Shown here: positions 5,265-11,609 of the stretch, in pieces
Position numbering within the stretch: position 1 is the first letter of the stretch
Layout: each line of letters starts with the position of its first letter
Source: JBFMAE01 sp040756085
Lineage (GTDB): Bacteria > Desulfobacterota > BSN033 > UBA1163
Direction: 5' to 3'
Length of the DNA stretch: 14,684 nucleotides
NCBI GenBank assembly: GCA_040756085.1
Contig: JBFMAE010000010.1
Span: 1-14,684 of the forward strand
Notes under the pieces: model-generated
What the model was told of the DNA's origin: nothing
What the model saw: the letters and a program-made list of their open reading frames with translations, nothing else
Databases searched by the model: none
Translations under genes and position numbers: made by a program

Positions 5265-5666
5265 TTAAGATTTTAACCAATTTTCTATCTTTAAACCGTC
5301 CACCCTTGCAAAATGTTCCTCATTATTGGTGACAAGGACAGCATCATGAGCTTTGGCAATGCTGGCAATCAAGATATCGGCATCATTAATAAGCTTGCCT
5401 TTCTTTTTCAAAGTGGCATAGATCCTTCCTCCAATCTTCGCTGCCTCGTAAGAGGCTTCAAGGATGAGGCATGTTCTGACCAATTCTCTGAGGAACTTCT
5501 CTTCATCGGGCTTTTCACTGATAAATATTCCTTTAAAAAATTCATAGACGGTAAGCCAAATCAGGCCAATGCGATCTTCCCCTGTCAGATTCTCTATCCT
5601 TCTCCTGATGGTTCTGTTTCCCCGAAAATACTCGATTAGAATGTCAGTATCAAGGCAATAGATCAA
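5265..5666 (-). CDS. vapC: VapC-type PIN ribonuclease toxin
   Basis: 133 residues, a normal VapC length, starting at ATG 5666 and overlapping the antitoxin stop by four bases (ATGA). The catalytic set is visible: D6 in MIYCLDTDILIEYFRG, E42 in LTVYEFFKG, D97 in INDADILIASIA, and N115 in LVTNNEEHFARVDGLKIENW at the usual fourth-residue place. The DGLKIENW ending is typical of VapC. Family members cut initiator tRNA or the sarcin-ricin loop with Mg2+. The gene order (antitoxin first) and coupling are standard. The downstream side holds repeat copy D. It appears intact and is one of the safest calls here. Confidence 0.9.
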   Translation of the reverse strand: MIYCLDTDILIEYFRGNRTIRRRIENLTGEDRIGLIWLTVYEFFKGIFISEKPDEEKFLRELVRTCLILEASYEAAKIGGRIYATLKKKGKLINDADILIASIAKAHDAVLVTNNEEHFARVDGLKIENWLKS

Positions 5667-5917
5667 AGCTCAACTTCTCCTCTACCAAAGCTCTCTCGTT
5701 CTTTGAATATTTCCCGATAAATACCGATTTCCTCTTCGGTCTTCTCTTTCCATATCCCAAAGAGAGCAAGAAAAGCTTCTTTATCGAATTCTTCTCTTTC
5801 GATCATTACCCGAACCTCCTCTCCTTCCCTTAATAATAATGAATTCACCATCTCCTTGGGAACGGAAAGGTGGCCATCACTAAGATATTTCGATTTAAAA
5901 GTGAATATCTTTGCCAT
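5663..5917 (-). CDS. vapB: VapB-type antitoxin with AbrB-like N-terminus
   Basis: 84 residues from ATG 5917, preceded at a six-base distance by AAGGAGG (5924-5930), an excellent ribosome binding site. The N-terminal 45 residues, FTFKSKYLSDGHLSVPKEMV then NSLLLREGEEVRVMIE, fit a swapped-hairpin AbrB/MazE fold (SxGxLSVPKE, LxLxEGEEVxVxIE). The rest, with KEAFLALFGIWKEKTEEEIG, is the acidic helical tail expected to cover the PIN active site. Its stop overlaps the VapC start. A TATAAT/TTTACT promoter and a palindrome covering the -10 lie upstream, consistent with autorepression. Confidence 0.85.
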   Translation of the reverse strand: MAKIFTFKSKYLSDGHLSVPKEMVNSLLLREGEEVRVMIEREEFDKEAFLALFGIWKEKTEEEIGIYREIFKERESFGRGEVEL

Positions 5918-5965
5918 AGTTAGCCTCCTTCAATAATATTGCAAAATTAAGAAGGTCTGAACCTA

Positions 5966-5979
5966 TATAATTCATTATA
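5966..5979. promoter_or_regulatory. Candidate VapB operator
   Basis: TATAATTCATTATA is a perfect inverted repeat (six-base arms, two-base centre) that includes the -10 hexamer of the vapBC promoter. Repressor binding here would block the polymerase. Confidence 0.5.
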
Positions 5980-6002
5980 CACGTAATAAACACGACAGTA
6001 AA
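5974..6002 (-). promoter_or_regulatory. vapBC promoter
   Basis: On the minus strand: TTTACT (-35), 17-base spacer, TATAAT (-10). It lies 57 bases upstream of the VapB ATG. Confidence 0.6.
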
Positions 6003-6132
6003 GATTCATGCTAATGACGAAACCTTCAAAGTTCATTGCTGAGAAAATAGATTTCCTGATTATTTCAATCTCCTTTTACAGAAATGAGGTAAAAAGAGAT
6101 TTAACATCCAGTACGCCTCTAATAACAAACTC

Positions 6133-6151
6133 TGACTAAAAAATTTAGTCA
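6133..6151. repeat. 19-bp palindrome, covariant copy 8
   Basis: TGACTAAAAAATTTAGTCA. Both arms carry the matching change (CTGAA to CTAAA, TTCAG to TTTAG), so the symmetry is kept. Confidence 0.75.
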
Positions 6152-6205
6152 GGAATTACTGCAGAAGAATAGAGAGTGAACCATCTATCATGTGATTGGA
6201 AAATG

Positions 6206-6376
6206 TGACTGAAAAATTCAGTCAGGGGAATAATCAAAAAGATGCCTGTCCCATTGTTCAGCGATTCCATAGAAAAATAGAACCGTCCCCTTTTTGTTGT
6301 AAATTATTTCTTGCTCTCGGTAATAATTATTTTGGATGACTCCGGAAACTAAAAATAGAACCGTCCCCTTTTTTCC
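6206..6376. repeat. Composite repeat element, copy C (two boxes)
   Basis: A perfect palindrome (6206-6224), then GGGGAATAATCAAAAAG and GCCTGTCCCATTGTTCAGCG, a first box (6273-6295), then TTATTTCTTGCTCTCGGTAA, GGATGACTCCGGAAACTAAA and a second box (6351-6376). It combines the module seen at 5105-5179 with the module seen at 3907-3987. The second box runs into the 3' end of the four-helix-bundle gene. Confidence 0.78.
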
Positions 6377-6654
6377 TTTTTTCTAAAAGCCATAGTTAAA
6401 TGATGGCGTGTTTCTCTTATTTCACCTTGTGCCCTGTTAATCCCTTCAAGATAGATATTGATGTGTTTGTTATTCCAGCCCTCGGCCAGGTTTGCAGGCG
6501 CTGAGTTTGAGGACCTTCTTAGTTGGGAGCCAAGTTCGTAAAGCTCAAATTTAGGAAATGTAAAAGTCAGTTCATGTACTTCAATATGAAGGTCACAAAG
6601 CCTCTGGTAAACCTCCAAGTCCTCATAACTCCCAATTTGTCTTCTATTCCCCAT
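6349..6654 (-). pseudogene. Four-helix-bundle (S23/IVP-like) protein, 3' end replaced by a repeat
   Basis: From ATG 6654: IGSYEDLEVYQRLCDLHIEV, then LTFTFPKFELYELGSQLRRS, SNSAPANLAEGWN, and INRAQGEIRETRHHLTMAFR. This is the four-helix-bundle family known from 23S rRNA intervening sequences and, outside rRNA, from many metagenome genomes (ELxxQLRRSSxSxPxNLAEG is its hallmark). A complete member has about 115-125 residues and a fourth helix after the GEIRETxHHLxxA segment. Here the reading frame runs into the GTCCCC repeat box and ends in EKRGRFYF, stop 6349-6351, so the last helix is missing. About 95 genuine residues remain. It may still be expressed, but a folded four-helix bundle is unlikely. 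Confidence 0.75.
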
Positions 6655-6659
6655 TACCT

Positions 6660-6745
6660 TGAACCATTCAGAATTACCTATCGTCTATTATCTATTACCC
6701 AACACCTATCACCTGATGTTCATTACCCATCACCTACGCCCCAAC
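6660..6745. repeat. Low-complexity CTATTACC/CACCTAT tract
   Basis: Degenerate 8-10-base units (ATTACCTATC, ATTATCTATTACCCA, CACCTATCACCT, ATTACCCATCACCTA) lie just upstream of the four-helix-bundle gene. I see no clear regulatory site in it. Confidence 0.5.
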
Positions 6746-6812
6746 ACCCACCTAATCAATTGGTCTTTTCCTAAACGTATATATGATGTCGTGCAGGAGC
6801 TCACATTCGATA

Positions 6813-6840
6813 TTGACAAAAATTAACAATTATGTATAAT
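6813..6840 (+). promoter_or_regulatory. Consensus promoter of the AbiE module
   Basis: TTGACA (6813-6818), 16-base spacer, TATAAT (6835-6840). This predicts transcription from about 6847-6853, at or just before the ATG at 6853. Confidence 0.75.
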
Positions 6841-6841
6841 T
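6828..6841. promoter_or_regulatory. Candidate operator over the -10 of the AbiE promoter
   Basis: AATTAT-GT-ATAATT is a perfect six-base inverted repeat around a two-base centre, overlapping the -10. AbiEi proteins are known to bind inverted repeats at their own promoter, so this is a reasonable target. Confidence 0.45.
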
Positions 6842-6852
6842 TTGTAAATAAT

Positions 6853-7746
6853 ATGGCGAACCAACCTTTTCCAAAAAAATTGCAGCAGGGGGCTCTACTT
6901 CAGCTCATCCTTCTGCACACCCTTTACAGCCAGAGGGGGTCTGATCAGCTCATCTTTCAGGGTGGAACGGCTTTGCGCTGGATTTATGGCGGACAAAGGG
7001 CTTCGGAAGACCTGGATTTCGTTTCTGCGATGCCACCATCTGAACTTAGAAAATTGCTAAATCACGCCCTACCACAAACACGCCATCTCGCTCTAAGTCA
7101 ATTCGGCTTGGGAACCTTCGAAGAAAAACCCCGTCACGCCTCTTTTGGATGCTTCCGTACCTTTATTCTCTTCAGCCCCAATATTCAACGAGAAAGAATC
7201 AATGTGAGGATTGAAGTCGAAGAGATTCAATCGAATCGGTTTCCTGCCCAGCGAAAGATTCCAATGATGGATTGTCCTCAAGTGTTTAATGTGATGAAAG
7301 AGGGAGTCCTTACCTTTCCCTTCTCGAGTAGCATCCTCGTTGTTGAAACACCGGAAGAGATCCTGACAGATAAACTCAGGGCGCTTTATGAGCGGCCTTA
7401 TCTAAAAGGTCGTGACCTCTATGATCTCTGGTTTCTCCATTCCATGCTGGGTGTAAAAACTCATCTTGAACAACTGGATCGGAAGTTCAAATCTTACGTT
7501 CGTCCCTTACGCGTGGCTCGAAGAGCAACTTTCTTTCTGAAAAAAGAATCAAAAAAAGAATTACTACAGGCCCTCAAGACCGATCTCGGACGTTTTCTCC
7601 CGTCCTCCGTTTATAAGGTTCTTGAAACTTCATACTTTGCCTCAATCTTTCAATCCATTGAAGAAATTTTATCTCCTCTCATCAAAGAAGGATTGGAGGA
7701 TTTATTAAATTCCTATGCCCAAACAGTCTGCGATCGAAATTCTTAA
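6853..7746 (+). CDS. AbiEii-family nucleotidyltransferase toxin
   Basis: 297 residues from ATG 6853. An ATG at 6832 would lie inside the promoter, before the expected transcript start, so the downstream ATG is chosen. The nucleotidyltransferase core reads FQGGTALRWIYGGQRASEDLDF, with GGT and then the acidic pair in SEDLDF. A second conserved block, EEILTDKLRALYERPYLKGRDLYDLWFL, about 120 residues later, carries the family's DK and RDxYD residues. AbiEii/MenA-type enzymes transfer nucleotides, in MenA to tRNA acceptor stems, and stop growth on phage infection. Length and motifs are complete. The partner AbiEi gene overlaps the 3' end by 32 bases. The unusual point is that the toxin gene comes first. 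Confidence 0.88.
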   Translation: MANQPFPKKLQQGALLQLILLHTLYSQRGSDQLIFQGGTALRWIYGGQRASEDLDFVSAMPPSELRKLLNHALPQTRHLALSQFGLGTFEEKPRHASFGCFRTFILFSPNIQRERINVRIEVEEIQSNRFPAQRKIPMMDCPQVFNVMKEGVLTFPFSSSILVVETPEEILTDKLRALYERPYLKGRDLYDLWFLHSMLGVKTHLEQLDRKFKSYVRPLRVARRATFFLKKESKKELLQALKTDLGRFLPSSVYKVLETSYFASIFQSIEEILSPLIKEGLEDLLNSYAQTVCDRNS

Positions 7747-8293
7747 AGAATTGCCCGTCCTCTTTCGTAAAACAGAAGCGGAAAAATGGACGAAACATGC
7801 CCCAATTTTTCTCAGCCGTGCTGTCAAAAAGGGTTTGATCCATCGTCTTTCAAGGGGTTATTATATCAATACTTTTCTCAAAGGCTGGCCCCTTGTGGAG
7901 GAAGTGGGTTGTTTTCTTCGAACTCCAGCATATGTTTCCGGAGAATGGGCCCTCCATAAACATGGTCTTCTCCTCCAAGTCCCTCAAACCTGCACAGTCA
8001 TCACCCTCCAGAGTTCTGTTGGACAAAGTCGTTCATTAGAATACCAAGGGATTACCCTTGAAATTTCAAGAATTGCTCCGGCCCTCTTTTTTGGTTTCAC
8101 AAGAGAGGAGCGTTTTGACCTTGCCACACCCGAGAAGGCTCTCCTCGATCTTCTCTATTTAAGAGGTCAAATCCCATTTAGCGATGAACTTGAATTGAGC
8201 GACGTAGATTTTGAGAGACTCCAGCAATTTTCCCAAAAATTCCCGAAAACTGTCCGAAAAAAGCTTGCCCTGCTAAAACCCACCCGCTCGTAA
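7715..8293 (+). CDS. AbiEi-family transcriptional regulator/antitoxin
   Basis: 192 residues from ATG 7715, starting inside the AbiEii gene. The N-terminal 50 residues (IEILKELPVLFRKTEAEKW, then SRAVKKGLIHRLSRGYYIN) form a winged helix-turn-helix, with RLSRGYY as the wing. The middle, PAYVSGEWALHKHGLLLQVP then TCTVITLQ, and the block FDLATPEKALLDLLYLRG are the AbiEi core (ATPEKALLDLLYLR is diagnostic). AbiEi represses its own promoter and counteracts AbiEii without forming a tight complex in the characterised type IV example. It ends at 8293, and a dead dehydrogenase fragment follows on the other strand. It appears intact. Confidence 0.88.
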   Translation: MPKQSAIEILKELPVLFRKTEAEKWTKHAPIFLSRAVKKGLIHRLSRGYYINTFLKGWPLVEEVGCFLRTPAYVSGEWALHKHGLLLQVPQTCTVITLQSSVGQSRSLEYQGITLEISRIAPALFFGFTREERFDLATPEKALLDLLYLRGQIPFSDELELSDVDFERLQQFSQKFPKTVRKKLALLKPTRS

Positions 8294-8309
8294 GAGGATT
8301 TGGTGTAAC

Positions 8310-8480
8310 AAGGCCTACCCATTGCCTCCTGAAATGTTTTCCAGAACCCATCTCTTTTGGCTTTGTTCAGGGCTTGTTTTAATAAATCAGGCCGAGTCCT
8401 CGCCTTCCCGATCAGACTCTTCTTCCCTAAATCAATAAGAGACCGTTCTGTGCCCAAACTAACTGCAGAAGCAATACTGT
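8310..8480 (-). pseudogene. Internal fragment of Zn-dependent (bi-domain) dehydrogenase/oxidoreductase
   Basis: Minus-strand translation gives VSLGTERSLIDLGKKSLIGK, ARTRPDLLKQALNKAKRDGF and WKTFQEAMGR. The dehydrogenase half of bi-domain oxidoreductases reads SLISAGTERxLVxFGKxxLxxKAR-QP-xVxxVLxKxxxDGLxxTxEA at residues about 40-95, so this is the segment following the piece at 807-879. The frame has a GTG near 8487 but no N-terminal domain, and homology ends after MGR. It lies between AbiEi and the left end of the IS. Transposon insertion may have removed the remainder, but no matching 3' piece is seen beyond 10615. Confidence 0.55.
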
Positions 8481-8574
8481 TCGGCACGCTTATTGCTATA
8501 TCTACCTCTTAAAAAATTAGAGGTCCTTCATTTTTTGCTGGCGTCTTCCGAAATTTTCTGTTATATAGTTGTCC

Positions 8575-9456
8575 GTGGAGCAGAACCTCATCCTTCGGGG
8601 ACGACCAATTACCTCTCAGGGCTTAGAGCTTATTCGCTCAGTTGTTCATCAATACTGGGAACGGGGAAGAACCTTCATCTCCAAGGAGCTATGTCGAGTC
8701 TGGAGCTGGCATCAACCCAACGGTGCCTTAAAGGACATGGCTTGCAGAGAACTGCTTCGTCGTTTGGAGCTAAAAGGTCTTATCACCCTCCCTCCCAAAA
8801 AGATTGACATTGATCGAAGACAGAAAAAACTACCCCCGCGAGGGCCACCTCATGAGACGGATCTTCTCACGGGAAGGCTTAAAGAATTTCTTCCCATTGA
8901 CTTGAGGATGGTCAGGGGTTCTCCCCAAGAGGCTCTCCATAATAGTCTGATCCATCAATATCACTATTTAGGATATCGCCAGATCGTCGGCCCTTGTCTC
9001 AAGTACATGGCCTATATCCAAAACCGTCCTATTGCCTGCCTCTCGTGGGGAGCAGCCGCCTGGAAGGTCGCCTGCCGGGATCGGTTCATCGGCTGGTCTG
9101 CTTCCACCCGAAGCAGCAATCTTTACCTAATCCTGAACAACACCCGTTTCCTCATTCTTCCTTGGGTCCGTATCCCCCATCTGGCTTCTCATCTGTTAAG
9201 TCAGAACATCAAGGTCCTGGCCTCAGATTGGTACCGCTGGTATCGCTATCGTCCGGTTCTTTTAGAAACCTTTGTCGATGTGGAGAGATTCTCGGGTACC
9301 TCCTATCGAGCGGCCAACTGGTTTTGGGTGGGAAGGACTCAAGGCCGAGGAAAAAACGACCGTGATCACCAACAGGACCTTCCCGTCAAAGAGGTCTTCC
9401 TCTATCCTTTGAGGAAAGAATTTCGGGAGATATTAAACCATGAATCCCATGGATGA
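8575..9456 (+). CDS. DruA-like protein (DUF4338)
   Basis: About 293 residues from GTG 8575; TTG 8569 is an alternative, and an in-frame stop lies just before both. The first 80 residues (TSQGLELIRSVVHQYWERG, SKELCRVWSWHQPNG, ACRELLRRLELKGLITLPP) look like a winged-helix domain. The C-terminal 180 residues carry DUF4338 blocks in order: YHYLGYRQIVG, AAWKVACRDRFIGW, NNTRFLILPWVRIPHLASH, PVLLETFVDVERFSGTSYRA, ANWFWVGRTQGRG and KEVFLYPL. DUF4338 is the DruA protein of the Druantia anti-phage system, biochemical role unknown, but stand-alone copies occur beside transposases. Here the 17-base overlap with the transposase gene, and the absence of DruB-E, argue for an IS-associated role. It is intact. 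Confidence 0.85.
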   Translation: MEQNLILRGRPITSQGLELIRSVVHQYWERGRTFISKELCRVWSWHQPNGALKDMACRELLRRLELKGLITLPPKKIDIDRRQKKLPPRGPPHETDLLTGRLKEFLPIDLRMVRGSPQEALHNSLIHQYHYLGYRQIVGPCLKYMAYIQNRPIACLSWGAAAWKVACRDRFIGWSASTRSSNLYLILNNTRFLILPWVRIPHLASHLLSQNIKVLASDWYRWYRYRPVLLETFVDVERFSGTSYRAANWFWVGRTQGRGKNDRDHQQDLPVKEVFLYPLRKEFREILNHESHG

Positions 9457-10499
9457 GAGTGTCCTGAAAGGATTCAAGTACTTTAAACCTCTCTGGCCCA
9501 TTCTTAAAAAACTTCCTCCCGAGGATTCTCATCCCCCAAGGCAACTTCATTATGACCAGTATCTTTGCTTGATCCTCTTTTACTTTTTTAATCCCACCCT
9601 GACGGGCCTCCGATCCATCCCCAGAAGGCTTCCCAGTTGGCAAAAGTGCAAAACGTTCTGGGAGTCAAATCGACCAGCCTGGGCTCCTTTTCGGAAGCAG
9701 GCAATGTCTTCGATCATACGTTACTGCCTCCCATGGTCAAAGCATTGGCCGAAAAGGCTCTTCCTCAAGAAACCGATCCGCGGCTTAAAGATTTGGAAAA
9801 AACCCTCGTTGCCTTTGATGGTTCCCTTCTGCCCGCTCTGCCCAAGATGATCTGGGCCCTGTGGCTCGATCAAGACCATAGGGCCGCCAAACTTCACCTT
9901 GAATTCGATCTCCTTAAAAGTCTTCCCACCCAAGCCTCTCTGACCGATGGCAATCAAAATGAGAAAACGATCCTGAGAAAAGAACTTTCCTCCGGCAAGA
10001 TCTATGTCGTGGATGCCGGTTATGCTCAATATTCCCTCTTTGAGGACATCCTCAAGGCCCGAAGTTCCTTTGTCTGCCGCTTGAGGGACAATGCGGTCTG
10101 GGAAACGCTCTATGAAAAAGAGCTTTCCCCACAAGATCGCAACGCGGGCGTCCAAAAGGATCTCGTGGTCCATTTAGGAAGCAAGGTTAAACAAGATGAT
10201 CTCTCTACTCCGGTCAGGGTTATTGAAATCCACCACTTCGATCCCGTCCCCCGTCGCCGTCCTTCCCGCGTCTCCAGTAAAAAGACCTTCCGTTCCTGTC
10301 GCTGTCTCAAAATGGAGTGGCGATCCAGCTCTATTGTGGCCTCATCGCCAGTCTCCTGATCTCCTTATGGTCTGAACGAAAGCCTGATAAAAGAACCTAT
10401 GAAATGCTTTGCCTTCCTATGAAAGGCTGGGCAAGCGATCAAGAACTCGAGAGACATTTAGAGTCTCTCAAGAAGGTAGAAACCAAAAAAATCTCCTAA
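9440..10499 (+). pseudogene. IS4-type DDE transposase, frameshifted and internally deleted
   Basis: Three frames are needed. Frame one starts at ATG 9440 (GFKYFKPLWPILKKLPP, LHYDQYLCLILFYFFNPTLT). A shift at a C4 run near 9620 leads to ASQLAKVQNVLGVKSTSLGS with LVAFDGSLLPALPKM (first Asp) and IYVVDAGYAQYSLFEDIL (second Asp). After IHHFDPVP the third frame resumes with LSQNGVAIQLYCGLIASLLI and ends LESLKKVETKKIS. The region of about 70-90 residues that should hold Y-2-R-3-E-6-K, with the catalytic Glu, is missing between the last two parts. So the enzyme has lost a catalytic residue as well as its frame. The start overlaps the DruA-like gene. Confidence 0.8.
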
Positions 10500-10661
10500 T
10501 ATTCACCTCGGGTGATTCTGCCTTCACCCAGGCCAACGGATACGTGTCTCTTTTCTCCATTTATTTACGGCTCGCCCTAAAGTCCTTCATGTGGTATATT
10601 TACCGGTAATAAGCGATTACCCTTTGCTTTTCTTAAAACAATAATTATGCAGAACAGTATT

Positions 10662-10680
10662 GGAACCGTCCCCTTTTTTC
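10662..10680. repeat. GTCCCC box at the 3' end of the MNT-HEPN gene
   Basis: GGAACCGTCCCCTTTTTTC lies two bases beyond the stop of the minus-strand gene. It has the same orientation as all other boxes. Confidence 0.7.
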
Positions 10681-10681
10681 T

Positions 10682-11413
10682 TTACTCTTCATTCCCTCTC
10701 CCCCCCGCAAGCCGATGCCGTGCAATCTTCAATAATTCTTCTGCGAGACCCACAACCACTTCCGTGTCTCCATGACTCAAACCGGCCCTGGGTTTGTACC
10801 GCGCTTTGGCACGGAATTCTAAAGACAGATTGAGAGTTCGCCCCAAATCCTGGGGTAATTCCCCGGTTAGAACAAAGAGCTTTCCAAACTGAGCCACAAT
10901 TCCTCCGTGAGACGAAGAAAGGGAGGATCCTGTGCTGATGATCAATGCTTTAACCAGAAGTTCACAAGAGTTGTATCCACTGTCAATTGCCAAACGAAGC
11001 TTACCTTGGCTGAGAGCCTCTTTTGCATAATTAAGGTACTCTTCTGCCAGCTCAAGATAATCGGTGAAATCCAACTTCCATTCGGTACCGGTTAAGGTAG
11101 TAAAGATGGGTTTCCCAAACTTTAGAACCTCCCAGAGAAAGGGAGAACGGCCTAATGACTGTTCGAATTCCTGTTTTGATATCGTAATGGCTTCGATTAA
11201 TTTTCCTTCTTCACACGCAAGCCTAAAGCTTATCTCGCTGGTGGCATCCAGAAGGTCACGCTCCTTCAGATCCGAATAGACGATCAATACATCAATATCG
11301 CTTTCCGAGCTAGCCGTCCCCTTGGCTGTGCTCCCGAATAGATAGGCACCCAATATCCTATTCCCAAAACGTTCTTTCAATTGTTCAATAAAGGAATCTA
11401 CAATGTCTTTCAT
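10682..11413 (-). CDS. Single-chain MNT-HEPN fusion protein
   Basis: 243 residues from ATG 11413. The N-terminal domain has AYLFGSTAKGTASSESDI then DVLIVY: G27-S28 and D39-x-D41, a full MNT nucleotidyltransferase motif. After about residue 115 comes a HEPN domain: YLELAEEYLNYAKEAL, then LRLAIDSGYNSCELLVKALI, and RAKARYKPRAGLSHGD, with R209-x4-H214 matching the RNase RX4-6H signature. So both halves of a toxin-antitoxin pair lie in one chain, linked by a segment ending FTTLTGTEWKLDF. In such a fusion, control must occur within the chain or between monomers. A TGGTATAAT extended -10 (11437-11445) lies upstream. No partner gene is adjacent; the IS and fcl are the neighbours. It appears intact. 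Confidence 0.85.
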   Translation of the reverse strand: MKDIVDSFIEQLKERFGNRILGAYLFGSTAKGTASSESDIDVLIVYSDLKERDLLDATSEISFRLACEEGKLIEAITISKQEFEQSLGRSPFLWEVLKFGKPIFTTLTGTEWKLDFTDYLELAEEYLNYAKEALSQGKLRLAIDSGYNSCELLVKALIISTGSSLSSSHGGIVAQFGKLFVLTGELPQDLGRTLNLSLEFRAKARYKPRAGLSHGDTEVVVGLAEELLKIARHRLAGGRGNEE

Positions 11414-11436
11414 CAGACCTACCCAATTATTTTCTA

Positions 11437-11445
11437 ATTATACCA
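11437..11445 (-). promoter_or_regulatory. Extended -10 of the MNT-HEPN gene
   Basis: The minus strand reads TGGTATAAT, a TGn extended -10, 24 bases before the ATG. No good -35 is seen, as is usual for extended -10 promoters. Confidence 0.5.
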
Positions 11446-11488
11446 CAATATCCGTTATCTCTCACTTTGCACTCAAGCAAAAAACAAT

Positions 11489-11507
11489 TGACTAAATAAT
11501 TTAGTCA
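11489..11507. repeat. 19-bp palindrome, covariant copy 10
   Basis: TGACTAAATAATTTAGTCA, with the same paired change as the copy at 6133, followed by GAGGATAAGG. It separates the MNT-HEPN gene from fcl. Confidence 0.75.
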
Positions 11508-11569
11508 GAGGATAAGGAGACATTTTAGGTTGTGGGATTCCATCTGCGGGTGTATGGGTCAGCAATTGC

Positions 11570-11597
11570 AAAAAGTAGACCTGTCCCCTTTTCTTTC
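11570..11597. repeat. Variant GTCCCC box 3' of fcl
   Basis: AAAAAGTAGACCTGTCCCCT followed by TTTC runs. It is 13 bases beyond the fcl stop. As with 10662 and 6351, it lies at the 3' end of a minus-strand gene. Confidence 0.55.
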
Positions 11598-11609
11598 TTC
11601 TTTGACCCC

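Larger units (their letters stand above)
8487..10615 (+). mobile_element. Degenerate IS4-type element carrying a DruA-like gene
   Basis: Two overlapping plus-strand genes, DUF4338 then IS4-like transposase, are bounded by short opposed sequences CGCTTATT (8487-8494) and AATAAGCG (10608-10615), which I take as tentative ends. No convincing target duplication is visible, so the limits are approximate. The transposase is broken, so the element cannot move itself. Confidence 0.5.

Noticed and set aside
538..6376. CRISPR array
   Set aside because: The repeats are irregularly spaced (tens to thousands of bases), the spacers are not of even size and no cas gene is nearby.
8575..9456. Druantia defence system
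   Set aside because: Only the DruA-type protein is present; no DruB-D or DruE helicase is in the window and the neighbour is a transposase.
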